From DASVRZ01 sp038230215 (GTDB taxonomy: Bacteria; Verrucomicrobiota; Verrucomicrobiia; Chthoniobacterales; DASVRZ01), in the NCBI GenBank assembly GCA_038230215.1, contig JBBRNR010000002.1, positions 186,001 to 250,000 of the forward strand: a DNA stretch of 64,000 nt, read 5' to 3'. The notes below the pieces were generated by a model. That model had not been told where the DNA came from and searched no databases. It saw only the letters and a program-made list of their open reading frames with translations. Positions 8,825 through 17,839 of the stretch are shown in pieces. Both the position numbers and the translations under genes were made by a program. The stretch's first letter is position 1. Each line of letters starts with the position of its first letter.

Positions 8825-9985
8825 ATGATTGAAATCCCTCAGACCACTACCGACGAAAACCGCCCGCCACCGCGTTTGTCGAAGCTCTCCGAGATGTTGC
8901 AGGATGGAGTCGGCGTCCGCTCCGTGGTGCTCAGCGGCCTTTTTCTCCTGGCAATTCTTTACACGCTCTACTTCGCTAAAGAATTTTTCCTGCCCATTTT
9001 CCTGTCCATCCTGCTCACCTTTCTACTCGTGCCGACGGTGCGTTTTTTGAAAGTGCGGCTGCATCTGCCTGAGCATCTCGGGGCTGCCATCGTGATGCTG
9101 GGGCTGCTCGGCTGCCTGGCGGGCGGCGTTTACTTTGTTAGCGAACCCGCCAGTAACTGGCTTCAAACCTTGCCCGCGAAAATGCCCGAGCTGGAAACCC
9201 GGTTGCGCCTACTTAAGAAACCCATCGAGAAAGTTACCGCTGCCAGCGCCGAGGTGGAAAAACTCACCACCGTCACCACAGCCAACTCCACCACTTCGAC
9301 GACCGCCACGAAAACCCAGGTCGTCCAACAGGTCCCGCCCGTAGCCAGCCACGCGCCGCTCGCCCTGCTCTTAAGCCAGACGCCCGCCTTTCTGGCGAAC
9401 TTCATGGTCATGCTCATCCTGCTTTATTTCCTGCTCGCCTCGGGTAACTCCTTTCTCCGCAAACTCGTTACCATGACTCCCAAACTCCGCGACAAAGTTC
9501 GTGCCGTGGAGATCGCGCGCGACATTGAGGATAAAATCTCGAAATACCTGCGCGTCACCTTTTTCATCAACGCCTGTCTCGGCCTCGCCGTCGGCGTTGC
9601 GTCGTATTTCGTCGGCCTGCAAAACTACATCCTCTGGGGCATCCTCGCTTTCCTATTTAACTTCGTGCCGTATCTGGGTGCCCTCACCGGCATCGTCTCC
9701 GTGCTCCTCGTCGGCCTGCTCACCTTCTCCACCACCAGCCACGCGTTCGTCATGCCGGGCATCTACCTGGCTATCGCCGTGCTGGAGGGAAACTTCATCA
9801 CCCCGCTAATCATGGGCCGCTTCATGACCTTGAATCCGGTGGCCATCTTCATCTCGTTAATGTTCTGGGGCTGGATCTGGGGTATCCCCGGCGCGCTCCT
9901 CGCCGTCCCGATACTGGCCATTGTAAAAATCCTCTGCGACCACGTCGAACCCCTCGAGCCCATCGGGGAGTTTCTCGGGAGTTAA
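8825..9985 (+). CDS. AI-2E family (PerM/UPF0118) membrane permease
   Basis: A 386-residue protein with paired N-terminal helices, a soluble charged insert rich in Thr/Val around residues 130-175, and a C-terminal hydrophobic block. The block includes NFVPYLGALTG, EGNFITPLIMG and LNPVAIFISLMFWGWIWGIPG, the signature of the AI-2E family. Members include PerM-like exporters and Na+/H+ antiporters, and AI-2 transport is not generally established. ATG 8825 is used. A GTG at 8801 lies 13 bases after GGAGGAG (8781-8787) and would add 8 residues. Confidence 0.85.
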   Translation: MIEIPQTTTDENRPPPRLSKLSEMLQDGVGVRSVVLSGLFLLAILYTLYFAKEFFLPIFLSILLTFLLVPTVRFLKVRLHLPEHLGAAIVMLGLLGCLAGGVYFVSEPASNWLQTLPAKMPELETRLRLLKKPIEKVTAASAEVEKLTTVTTANSTTSTTATKTQVVQQVPPVASHAPLALLLSQTPAFLANFMVMLILLYFLLASGNSFLRKLVTMTPKLRDKVRAVEIARDIEDKISKYLRVTFFINACLGLAVGVASYFVGLQNYILWGILAFLFNFVPYLGALTGIVSVLLVGLLTFSTTSHAFVMPGIYLAIAVLEGNFITPLIMGRFMTLNPVAIFISLMFWGWIWGIPGALLAVPILAIVKILCDHVEPLEPIGEFLGS

Positions 9986-10198
9986 GACCCAAGCAGCTTT
10001 TTAAGGCGTCGTTTCTTCACCTATTGAAATGATCGCAAGACCCGGAGAAATCATTCCGCAAGCTGTAGAGATAGATTCTCGACTTGGCTACCATACCATC
10101 TTCAGGACGGCGGCCTGGGAGTATTCATTGCGGAAGATAGAAATTGCCACGCATCCGCAGTTTCTATATTCATTGCGTCCGTGATTGCTTGAAACAAC

Positions 10199-12706
10199 AT
10201 GGAGAATCCACCTGAATCTCGGCAACTCACTCTAGTGGAAGAGGCTGCCGATCCGGGCACGAATGCCGAGCGTTTGCGTCAATTATCGGGCTATCGCGGG
10301 GTAGTGGCACGCGCTGTGGCTGCCAACCCCAATACGCCGACTTATCTGCTAATCTGGCTGGCGAAACGGTATTGCGCGGAAGTCTTGCGCAACTCAGTTT
10401 TTCCCTTGCTCATGCTGGAAGATCCAGGTCTGCCTCTGAAATTGCCAGTCAACGCTTTGCGCGGGATTCTGCGCGACTGGGAGCCGCCCGGCGAATTCTT
10501 GCACACGCTGCAGCGCCATCCCGACTCGGAAATCCGCGAGGCGGCGCGGCTGCATGTGGCAAACCATTCGGCAGGGGTGGAGGAGGACTATGTTCCTCAT
10601 CTCGAATTGAAAGGCGGCGCCGCTCTGGCTGAAATGATCGAGATGGGAGCCGCACCCCCGTGGCTGCTGGGTGCCGCTTTGGAAAGCAATGAGCACAAGC
10701 TTCGCAAACGCGCTCTCGTCGTCATCTGCAAAGGCCCCGACAAAACTTTGCACTCCCGTGTGAAGCTCCTGCGCGCAGCCGGTGCCGGAGGCTGGCTGAA
10801 CGCCCTCGGCAAAGGCGACCCGAGCATCACTCCCGAGGGGCTTGCAGCACTGGCCACTGGCGGACCTTATGCGAGAAAGCTCGCGGCGCATAATTCCTCG
10901 ACGCCGCCTGAAGTGCTGGAGACTCTCGGTCGTTCACTTGATCCGAAGCTACTCCGCATCGTTGCTCGCAACCGCGCCACTCCGATTTCCACTTTGCTCA
11001 GTTTTGCGTTGGGACGAGATAAGTCCCTGCGCCGGATTGTGGCCCGAAATAAAAATCTTTTGCCCAATACCCTCGATCAATTGTCGGTTGATCCGGACGC
11101 AGAAATTCGCCTGGCTGTGGCTGCCAACAGCTCGACCCCGCCAGCTTCCTTGGCGCGTCTTGCCGCAGATCCCAGTGCGAAGCTTCGCCAGCGCGTGGCC
11201 GCCAACGCCTCCACGGATATGGCCACATTGCAGCGTCTGATGATCGACTCGCAGGATGATGTGCGCGAGGCGGTGGCCAAGCGTCGCGGCTGTCCTGTGG
11301 ATATCCTTCACACACTGGCCAAGGAGGATAGTTATGTCGGTTTTTGCGCGACCCATAATGGATCCATGCCGAAAGGGGCGAAATATCTCTGGCGGCGACG
11401 GCGGCGCGGCGGGGCAACCGAAGTAGAAGATAATAAGACCGAAGCTCAACATGCCGCCGAGGAAGAGGAACTGGATCGCTGTTACAAAATCACTCGGAGC
11501 AAAGAAGTGACCGCTGTGCAACTGGCGGAACTTTCCATGCATGCGAATGCCACTGTGCGCTCGAATGTCGCCTATAACGCTCAAACTCCCGTGGAAATAC
11601 TTACCCGGCTGGCTGCTGACCCGGAGCAGGGCGTCCGCAATACCGTGGCGCAGAGTCCCCGGGCAACGCCGGAAATCCTGCGCCGGCTGGCAGAGGATGA
11701 AGTGTTGTCCATCCGGTCTAGTGCCTTGGGCAACCCTAACGTGCCCGATGATCTGCTGGAGCGACATCTCTCCGATGAGGCGGAGGAAATTCGTGCGGCG
11801 ATCGCAGGGAACACCCGATTAGCCGATGCCTGGCTTCTGCAAATCGCCCGTGATGAGCCCTCGGAAAAAGTGCATTACGCGATCCTTCACCGCAAAGATG
11901 CGCTGCGCACCGACGAGGCCATGGCCATTCTCGCCGGGCGCTGCGAAAAATGCCTCAAAGAAGTGCAAAATCCTGTGATCATCGCCATTGGTCCCAAAGT
12001 AATGGAAGTGGCCACGCGGGAGATGACCCCTCATGCACGCAGGCAGTTTATCTCCTGGAACCAATATCAATACAGATACCGCAGCTTCGAAAATCCCATT
12101 CCCATTCCGCCCGAGATCTTGCAGCGGCTGATGACGGGAGTGCCCGATGACAAATACCTTATCTGGACGCACTGGATTATGAAAGACATCGCAGGCTATT
12201 GGGCGGTAACGCCAGACGTGTTGGAAAGCATGGCCAATAACTTGCAGGCGGAGAAACTTCGCAACTATCGGCGCGTCAATGGACGGATCGTTACCGCACT
12301 CGCCGCGATTGCGCGAAACAAAAACACCCCGGTGCATGTGCTGGAGCAGCTATTGCAACATACCGTTCCGAGCGTCCGACTCGCTGCCTTGGGTAATCCC
12401 TTCACTCCTGCGGATGCCACCCACGCCCGTCTGGGGATCACCCTGGAAATGGCCGGTGCCAGTGCGTCGCTCGGCACCCGACTTTGCGCGCTATCCCATC
12501 CGCAGACGGCTCCGGCCACCCTGCGGCAGGCGGCTTGGAATGGACGCTGGGCCGAGCGCTATGCCATAACCCAAAATCCTGCCGCTCCCCGCGATGTGCT
12601 GGCTGCGCTCACAGAGGATTCCAACCGTGCCGTCTCGCAGGCCGCCCGAGCCGCGTTTCGCGCTCGTTTTCCCGATGCTTTTCTGAACCAAATCCATGAC
12701 ACCTGA
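10199..12706 (+). CDS. Leucine-rich-repeat-variant (LRV) protein, first gene of the MoxR-VWA trio
   Basis: An 835-residue cytosolic protein made of repeats of about 24 residues of the type VAANxxTPxxxLxxLAxDPxxxVR (for example 'VAANSSTPPASLARLAADP'). This is the LRV repeat, an alpha/3-10 solenoid. Two solenoid blocks are separated by a basic then acidic linker around residues 390-430 (RRRRRGG followed by AAEEEE). No catalytic motif is seen, so it is probably a scaffold or substrate adaptor. Its 3' end overlaps the MoxR ATPase start by 11 bases, which argues for a shared complex or pathway. Confidence 0.8.
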   Translation: MENPPESRQLTLVEEAADPGTNAERLRQLSGYRGVVARAVAANPNTPTYLLIWLAKRYCAEVLRNSVFPLLMLEDPGLPLKLPVNALRGILRDWEPPGEFLHTLQRHPDSEIREAARLHVANHSAGVEEDYVPHLELKGGAALAEMIEMGAAPPWLLGAALESNEHKLRKRALVVICKGPDKTLHSRVKLLRAAGAGGWLNALGKGDPSITPEGLAALATGGPYARKLAAHNSSTPPEVLETLGRSLDPKLLRIVARNRATPISTLLSFALGRDKSLRRIVARNKNLLPNTLDQLSVDPDAEIRLAVAANSSTPPASLARLAADPSAKLRQRVAANASTDMATLQRLMIDSQDDVREAVAKRRGCPVDILHTLAKEDSYVGFCATHNGSMPKGAKYLWRRRRRGGATEVEDNKTEAQHAAEEEELDRCYKITRSKEVTAVQLAELSMHANATVRSNVAYNAQTPVEILTRLAADPEQGVRNTVAQSPRATPEILRRLAEDEVLSIRSSALGNPNVPDDLLERHLSDEAEEIRAAIAGNTRLADAWLLQIARDEPSEKVHYAILHRKDALRTDEAMAILAGRCEKCLKEVQNPVIIAIGPKVMEVATREMTPHARRQFISWNQYQYRYRSFENPIPIPPEILQRLMTGVPDDKYLIWTHWIMKDIAGYWAVTPDVLESMANNLQAEKLRNYRRVNGRIVTALAAIARNKNTPVHVLEQLLQHTVPSVRLAALGNPFTPADATHARLGITLEMAGASASLGTRLCALSHPQTAPATLRQAAWNGRWAERYAITQNPAAPRDVLAALTEDSNRAVSQAARAAFRARFPDAFLNQIHDT

Positions 12707-13706
12707 AGCTCTTGCCGATTATCTCGGTGCCCTTGTCCGCCATGAACTCAAGCTCAGCGCCATGATCTGGGGGCCGCCGGGCATTGGGAAATCGAGCATC
12801 GTCGCGCAGATGGCTGCCGCTCACGGGCTGGAGTTTATCGATTTGCGCCTGTCACAGCTCGCTCCCACCGACCTGCGGGGGCTGCCTGTGGCTGCGGAGG
12901 GCATTTCGCGCTGGCTGCCGCCGGAATTTCTTCCCCGCAGCGGACGCGGCGTGCTCTTTCTGGATGAACTAAATCTCGCGCCGCCCACGATGCAGGGGAT
13001 GGCACAGCAACTCATCCTCGACCGGCGCGTCGGGAGTTACATCGTTCCCGAGGGCTGGTTCATCTGGGCTGCGGGTAATCGCAAGGAGGATCGTGCTTCA
13101 GTCTTCGACATGCCTGCGCCACTGGCGAACCGATTTCTCCATCTCGAAGTCGAGCCGCATTGGGAAAGCTTCAAGGCGCACGCCATCGCCGCTGGCATGC
13201 ACGAGCAGATCATCGCCTTCCTCGCGTTTCGTCCCGATCTGCTTCACAAGCTCGATGCCCAGCGCCCAGCCTGGCCCTCGCCGCGCTCATGGGAAATGGC
13301 GAGCCGCCTGCATCAGTCTGGCCTGGATCTGGCCCCGGTGATCGGACTTCCAGTCGCCTCGGAGTTTGTCTCCTACATTGAGCTCTATCGTTCGCTGCCG
13401 GAGTTGGAGCCGATTTTGGCTGGAGAGGAGAAAGCCGAAAAAATCGCTTTCCCCGCAGAGCCCTCGGCCCGTTACGCAGCCACCATCGGACTCACCGTGC
13501 GCGCGAAGGAACCCGAGCGTGGCTATCGCGCCTTTAAGTGGCTCACCGCCAAGGCGCCGCCGGAGTGGATTCAGCTTTTTGCAGTCGATCTCTTCAAACA
13601 AATGCGCTCCCTCGGAAAGATGGGCGCTTTCGCCGGTTACGTGACCAAGGACGCGCAACTTCGCCAGTACCTCGCCGATTACCAGAAACTCCTTGCCAGC
13701 GCATGA
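12696..13706 (+). CDS. MoxR-type AAA+ ATPase
   Basis: A 336-residue AAA+ protein with Walker A GPPGIGKS (26-33), Walker B VLFLDE (86-91), a sensor-1 region ending WAAGNRKED, and the arginine-finger region LANRFLH. MoxR ATPases act as chaperone-like remodellers and are nearly always paired with a VWA-domain partner, which here is the next gene (overlap ATGA). It is also overlapped by the upstream LRV gene, so all three are translated from one message. Substrate unknown. Confidence 0.88.
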   Translation: MTPEALADYLGALVRHELKLSAMIWGPPGIGKSSIVAQMAAAHGLEFIDLRLSQLAPTDLRGLPVAAEGISRWLPPEFLPRSGRGVLFLDELNLAPPTMQGMAQQLILDRRVGSYIVPEGWFIWAAGNRKEDRASVFDMPAPLANRFLHLEVEPHWESFKAHAIAAGMHEQIIAFLAFRPDLLHKLDAQRPAWPSPRSWEMASRLHQSGLDLAPVIGLPVASEFVSYIELYRSLPELEPILAGEEKAEKIAFPAEPSARYAATIGLTVRAKEPERGYRAFKWLTAKAPPEWIQLFAVDLFKQMRSLGKMGAFAGYVTKDAQLRQYLADYQKLLASA

Positions 13707-14866
13707 GCGAGCCAGCTCCGGGTGAATCGAGTGCCACTCCGCTGGAGCCGGAGCGTCTCGTCAGCGGCTCCATGCTGCGGCTGAGATCGCGTCAGCCGTT
13801 TCTCGCCGCGCTCGCTCTTTTTGCCCGTTACAAAGTCACCCGCGACGTGCCCACCGCCGCCACAGACGGCATCACCATCTACATCAACCCCGATTTCTGG
13901 CAGCCACTCTCCTCGGCTGAGCAGGATGGGCTCCTCCTCCACGAAGTTCTCCACGCCGCCCTCGGTCATTGCCTCCGTCGGGGCGAACGCGATCCGGTGG
14001 TCTGGAACATTGCCGCCGACATTGTGATTAACGGCATCATTCTGGCCGAACCCGGCACTGCCCTGCCCAAGGGCGGCATGCGCGACGACCGGCTGGCTCA
14101 TTTTAGCGCCGAGGAAGTCTATGAAATGCTTCAGCGCGATCTGGCGAAGCTGCCGCCGCTGGGGCTCGCCGATCTCCTCGAAGCCGCTCCAGACACAGGC
14201 GATTCCCAGACGACTCGCAGTGAAATGCAGCGCGTCTCCATCGAGGGCCACTGGCGGCACGCCCTGCAACGCGCCCGGACCATCGCCACCATGAACCAGG
14301 GATCTGTTCCCGGTGGACTCCGCCGCGAGCTGGACGCCATCGAACCCGGGCGCCTCGACTGGCGCTCCTGGCTCTGGCGTTACCTCGTGCAGACGCCGAC
14401 GGATTTCTCCGGCTTCGATCGCCGTTTTATCGGGCAGGGCCTGTATCTGGAGACTTTGCAGGGCGAGACCGTGCGTGTCCACGTCTGCGTCGATACCAGC
14501 GGCTCAGTGAATAATGAACTCATGGGCAAACTCCTCGGCGAAGTGCGCGGCATTCTTTCCGCCTACCCGCACATCCTCTGCGATCTCTATTATGCAGACG
14601 CCGCCCTGCACGGTCCGCACCGACTCGCGGCCGGCGACGCCATTCCGACCGCCGAGGGTGGGGGAGGAACCGATTTTCGTCCCTTCTTCGCACATCTGGC
14701 CACGACCGCCGATGCCTCGGAAACCGCCCTCGCCGTCTATCTCACCGACGGCCACGGATCATTTCCCGAGAAAGAACCCGCACTCCCCGTCCTCTGGGTG
14801 GTGACGGCAGGTGGACTGGACTCGGATCGTTTCCCATTCGGCGAAACCGTCCGCATCCTTGTCTAA
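13703..14866 (+). CDS. HExxH metallopeptidase-like and VWA-domain protein (DUF2201 type)
   Basis: A 387-residue protein. The N-terminal half has HEVLH (80-84) in the context LLLHEVLHAALGH, a zinc-peptidase signature. The C-terminal half is a von Willebrand A-like domain with an intact MIDAS-type DTSGS (264-268) and a later GGGGTDF and LTDGHG. This two-domain order is that of the DUF2201/VWA-like family found beside MoxR ATPases. Whether it cleaves protein or only binds metal is not known. ATG 13703 overlaps the MoxR stop. Confidence 0.85.
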   Translation: MSEPAPGESSATPLEPERLVSGSMLRLRSRQPFLAALALFARYKVTRDVPTAATDGITIYINPDFWQPLSSAEQDGLLLHEVLHAALGHCLRRGERDPVVWNIAADIVINGIILAEPGTALPKGGMRDDRLAHFSAEEVYEMLQRDLAKLPPLGLADLLEAAPDTGDSQTTRSEMQRVSIEGHWRHALQRARTIATMNQGSVPGGLRRELDAIEPGRLDWRSWLWRYLVQTPTDFSGFDRRFIGQGLYLETLQGETVRVHVCVDTSGSVNNELMGKLLGEVRGILSAYPHILCDLYYADAALHGPHRLAAGDAIPTAEGGGGTDFRPFFAHLATTADASETALAVYLTDGHGSFPEKEPALPVLWVVTAGGLDSDRFPFGETVRILV

Positions 14867-14917
14867 ATAACGGTTTTGTTAATTGAACAACAGGTCACCA
14901 GACTAAGTTTCTGAAAC

Positions 14918-17371
14918 TCAGGCGCGACGCTCTTTGATGGCGAGCAGAATATCCGCGATGACTTCGGCTTTGGGTTTAAAGCCTTGGGGGCCTTTGCCGT
15001 GGAGGCGGACGGCGATGTTGCCGGCTTCGAGGTCGCGCTGGCCGATGACTAGCATGGTGTGGACTTTCATCTGCTCGGCGCTCGCGATCTTGGCTTTAAT
15101 CGGGTCGTTGCTGAGGTCCATTTTCACGCGGACGCCCTGGCTGCGGAGTTCGTCGTGGATAGCTTGGGCGTAGTCGATGAGCGCTCTGTTTTCCTCGGTA
15201 TCGCTGCCGATGGGGAGGATGCGGACTTGCTCGGGTGCTAACCAAAGCGGGAAGTTGCCGGCGTAATGTTCGATGAGGAAGCCGATGAAGCGTTCGTGCG
15301 TGCCGAGCGGGGCGCGGTGGATGCAGAGCGGCGTGGCCTCGGTGTTGTCGCGAGTTTTGTAGGTGAGGCCGAAACGCTGCGGGACGGCGAAATCGACCTG
15401 GTTCGTGGCCAGCGTAAATTCCTTGCCGATGATGCTCCAGATCTGGATGTCGATTTTCGGACCGTAGAAGGCGGCTTCGTTAGGAACTTCGACGAAAGGG
15501 GCACCGCTGGCGACTAACACGTCGCGGACCATTTTCTCGGTTTTGAGCCAGAGGTCGCTTTGATCGACGTATTTTTTTCCTAACTCCGCCGGATCGTGGG
15601 TGGAGAAGCGGAATTGGTAGCGGTCAATGCCGAAGATGCCGAAGTATTTGAGATACATTTTGTTCACGGCGTCGAATTCAGCGGCGAATTGCTCCTCGGT
15701 GCAATAGATGTGGGCGTCGTTCATCTGCATGGCACGAACGCGCATGAGGCCGAAGAGTTCGCCGGATTGTTCGTAGCGATAGCAGGTGCCGTATTCGGCG
15801 AGACGCAGGGGAAGATCGCGGTAAGAACGCGGCACCGCTCCGAAGAGCTTGTGGTGGTGCGGGCAGTTCATGGCCTTGAGGTAGTAGCGGTCGGGCTTCG
15901 TCTCGGGCGCTGGTTTTGTCTCGGGTAGTGCGGGCGTCCCGCCTGCTGGTTTGGGCATCCTGCCCGAATCTCCCTCTCCGGTTCCTCCCATCCATAACCA
16001 CGGATAACCTTTCTCCGAATCCACCAACTCTTCTCGGTCGGGGTTGGCCGCGATGTAATGAAACTTTTCTTCCAAGTCGCGGTCGCCACGAACATAACGA
16101 TCAAACGTTTCGGTTTGCCAGATGGCTCCCGCAGTGGATTCCAAGGCGTTAATTTCCTTGGCGGTAAAAGATTTGATGGAATGCATCAGCTCGCACAAAG
16201 GCCAGAAGACGTTTTCCCCTTGTTCGTTCTGCTCCTTGATCCACGGCTGGAACAGCAGGTGGACGTGATCCGGCATGACGACAGCTGCGAACAACTCGTA
16301 GCGCGTGTTATGAAAATGCAGCAGCGCATTGAGAACGATGGTACGGGCCTCGGGGGAAAGGATGCGGTGTTCGACGGTGGTGAAGGTTAACGCGTAGATC
16401 GCCCAGGGTTTCTCGAAATGCGGAAGGCGATGGTGTTTGCGGTAGGTTGCCTTTTCATGGGGGGAATGTTTGGGCAGGATGCCCAAACCAGCAGGCGGGA
16501 CGCCCGCACTACCCGAGATTTCGTCGAGCGTTATCGGCGGGAACATCGACTCCGCGTAGTAGGGTAAATGCCCGCTGGTTAGATACATGTTCTCCCGAGC
16601 TAGATGTGGCGTTCTAACACGATCATAGCCTCCGGCGAATTCGGTTTCTTTCGCTAGTTTTTCTAGCTCTTCGATGAGGACGGTACCGTTGGGCAACCAG
16701 AGGGGGAGGCCGGGGCCGACGTCGTCGTCGAAGGTGAAAAGCTGCATTTCTTTTCCCAGCTTCCGGTGGTCGCGTTTCTTCGCCTCTTCTAACATGGCGA
16801 AATACGAATCTAACTCGGTTCTGTTTTTGAACGCCGTGCCGTAGATGCGCTGGAGTTGCGGATTTTTCTCGTCGCCTTTGTAGTAGGCGCTGGCGACTTG
16901 CGTAAGCTTGAACGCGCCGATATTGCCCGTGCGCATGACGTGCGGTCCGGCGCAGAGGTCGATGAAGTCGCCGTTTTTGTAGAGAGAGATTTCCTCACCG
17001 GTGGGAATGTTTTCGATGATGTCCAACTTGAAAACGCTCGGCTCACCGCGCTCTGATAACGCTGAAAGTCGTCCCTTTTTTGCCAGATCAAGCGCTTCAT
17101 CGCGGCTGACGACGACCTTCTCAAACGTCTGGTTTTCCTTGGTGATGCGCTTCATTTCCGCCTCGATTTTTTCGAAGTCGTCGGGCGTGATGCGGTGGTC
17201 GAGCTGCACGTCGTAGTAGAAGCCGTTCTCGACGGGCGGACCGGCCGCAAACTGCGCCTCGGGCCAGAATTTCAAGACGGCGGTGGCCAGAACGTGGGCT
17301 GCGGAATGTCGCAGCCGCTCCAGATCGGTCATTTGGTGGCGTTGCTCGAGGGTTTTGCGTTCGTCGGACAT
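14918..17371 (-). CDS. thrS: Threonyl-tRNA synthetase with an in-frame RAYT transposase insertion
   Basis: An 817-residue ThrRS, about 200 longer than expected. It lacks the N-terminal TGS domain and starts directly in the editing domain (LRHSAAH, H22/H26 of HxxxH). The class II catalytic core follows, with MNCPHHH (zinc ligand C503), motif 2 around YRYEQSGELFGLMRVR and the C-terminal anticodon-binding domain. Between YYAESMFPPITLDE (271-284) and DRYYLKAMNCP (from 494), which are neighbours in normal ThrRS, lies a stretch of about 200 residues. It contains the HUH motif PDHVHLL (H369, H371), WQTETFDRYVR and YIAANP (Y439) of a REP-associated tyrosine transposase. The frame is open throughout and no intein splicing motif is present. 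The insertion falls in a surface loop that varies in length in the family, so the enzyme may tolerate it. Confidence 0.9.
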   Translation of the reverse strand: MSDERKTLEQRHQMTDLERLRHSAAHVLATAVLKFWPEAQFAAGPPVENGFYYDVQLDHRITPDDFEKIEAEMKRITKENQTFEKVVVSRDEALDLAKKGRLSALSERGEPSVFKLDIIENIPTGEEISLYKNGDFIDLCAGPHVMRTGNIGAFKLTQVASAYYKGDEKNPQLQRIYGTAFKNRTELDSYFAMLEEAKKRDHRKLGKEMQLFTFDDDVGPGLPLWLPNGTVLIEELEKLAKETEFAGGYDRVRTPHLARENMYLTSGHLPYYAESMFPPITLDEISGSAGVPPAGLGILPKHSPHEKATYRKHHRLPHFEKPWAIYALTFTTVEHRILSPEARTIVLNALLHFHNTRYELFAAVVMPDHVHLLFQPWIKEQNEQGENVFWPLCELMHSIKSFTAKEINALESTAGAIWQTETFDRYVRGDRDLEEKFHYIAANPDREELVDSEKGYPWLWMGGTGEGDSGRMPKPAGGTPALPETKPAPETKPDRYYLKAMNCPHHHKLFGAVPRSYRDLPLRLAEYGTCYRYEQSGELFGLMRVRAMQMNDAHIYCTEEQFAAEFDAVNKMYLKYFGIFGIDRYQFRFSTHDPAELGKKYVDQSDLWLKTEKMVRDVLVASGAPFVEVPNEAAFYGPKIDIQIWSIIGKEFTLATNQVDFAVPQRFGLTYKTRDNTEATPLCIHRAPLGTHERFIGFLIEHYAGNFPLWLAPEQVRILPIGSDTEENRALIDYAQAIHDELRSQGVRVKMDLSNDPIKAKIASAEQMKVHTMLVIGQRDLEAGNIAVRLHGKGPQGFKPKAEVIADILLAIKERRA
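15919..15965 (+). repeat. REP-like arm, plus-strand copy flanking the RAYT
   Basis: A 47-bp arm, identical to the inverted copy at 16472-16518. It contains the tetranucleotide GTAG, then the hairpin GCGGGCGTCCCGC, and a second hairpin GGGCATCCTGCCC. A GTAG leader before a palindrome is typical of REP sequences recognised by RAYT proteins. Confidence 0.85.
16472..16518 (-). repeat. REP-like arm, minus-strand copy flanking the RAYT
   Basis: Perfect inverted copy of 15919-15965. Read on the thrS strand it encodes SGSAGVPPAGLGILP. The opposite arm encodes GRMPKPAGGTPALPE on the same strand, so both orientations happen to be open in the frame used. Confidence 0.85.
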
Positions 17372-17430
17372 GGGGTGGAGATTTTAGCGTGAAAGGGGAA
17401 AGGTGAAAGGTGAAAAGTGGGGCTTTTCCG

Positions 17431-17725
17431 AGCCAGATATGCCCTCAAGGACTCTCGGAAAATGCGGACCGAGCTCAGGATGATCTCCAGGAATGTCTGC
17501 AAAGGCAGACGGCGACTCCTCCCGAACTTTTGGAGAGTCGCAGCGGGCAGGCCGAGAGTTTTCCGGACTTTTAGAGAGTCTTAACGAGCGGACGGAGCTC
17601 AGTCCGTCTTTTTGGAGAGGCTCAAGGGCCGGACCGAGCCCAGTGCGCCCTCAAAGAGAGTCTTTAAGGGTCAAACCGAGCTCTTTCCGGACTTTTAGAG
17701 AGTCGCGACGGGCACTTTTCATCCC
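17431..17725. repeat. Degenerate ~41-bp tandem repeats in a 468-base non-coding gap
   Basis: Between thrS and the hybrid kinase (17372-17839) there is no convincing gene. The gap holds contiguous degenerate units starting near 17523, 17563, 17604, 17645 and 17687 (spacing 40, 41, 41, 42). Each begins CCGGACTTTTAGAGAGTC or a variant and ends with GGACCGAGCTCAGT or a variant. Two copies of the first half (17563-17580 and 17687-17704) are identical. A partial unit precedes at about 17441-17480. The period is not a multiple of three, arguing against protein coding. Units abut without spacers, so it is not a CRISPR array. Confidence 0.7.
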
Positions 17726-17839
17726 AATTCTGGGGCGCAGAGGGGGGGAAACTCACAGGCAATGAGTCACCGCAAATGAGGTTTGCCCGAGATTGCGCAT
17801 GGCATCTGCTTAACCAAGAGGCACCCATCCTTTTTTCGT

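Larger units (their letters stand above)
15919..16518 (-). mobile_element. RAYT/REP element inserted in frame in thrS
   Basis: A 600-bp (200-codon) block bounded by perfect 47-bp inverted repeats and containing a single-strand transposase domain of the IS200/RAYT (Y1 HUH) class, read on the same strand and in the same frame as thrS. The motifs are YALTFTTVEHR near the start, MPDHVHLLFQP (HUH), HSIKSFTAKEIN, IWQTETFDRYVR and HYIAANP (likely nucleophilic Tyr). The domain appears intact. No ATG opens it, so it would be made as part of ThrRS unless an internal non-ATG start is used. The pentamer CTAAC/GTTAG, frequent in the rest of thrS, is absent from the block, which supports separate origin. 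Confidence 0.85.

Noticed and set aside
10949..11767. 272-codon minus-strand frame
   Set aside because: Antisense to the LRV repeat gene; its apparent regularity mirrors the repeats on the real strand.
15919..16518. Intein in thrS
   Set aside because: The flanks lack the Cys/Ser start and the His-Asn plus Cys/Ser/Thr end of inteins. The motifs are those of a RAYT transposase and the ends are inverted DNA repeats.
17523..17725. CRISPR-like array
   Set aside because: Units are contiguous with no unique spacers, they are degenerate, and no cas genes are nearby.
17493..17765. 90-codon plus-strand frame in the thrS-kinase gap
   Set aside because: It is a translation of the ~41-bp repeats. The period is not a multiple of three and there is no start signal or family.
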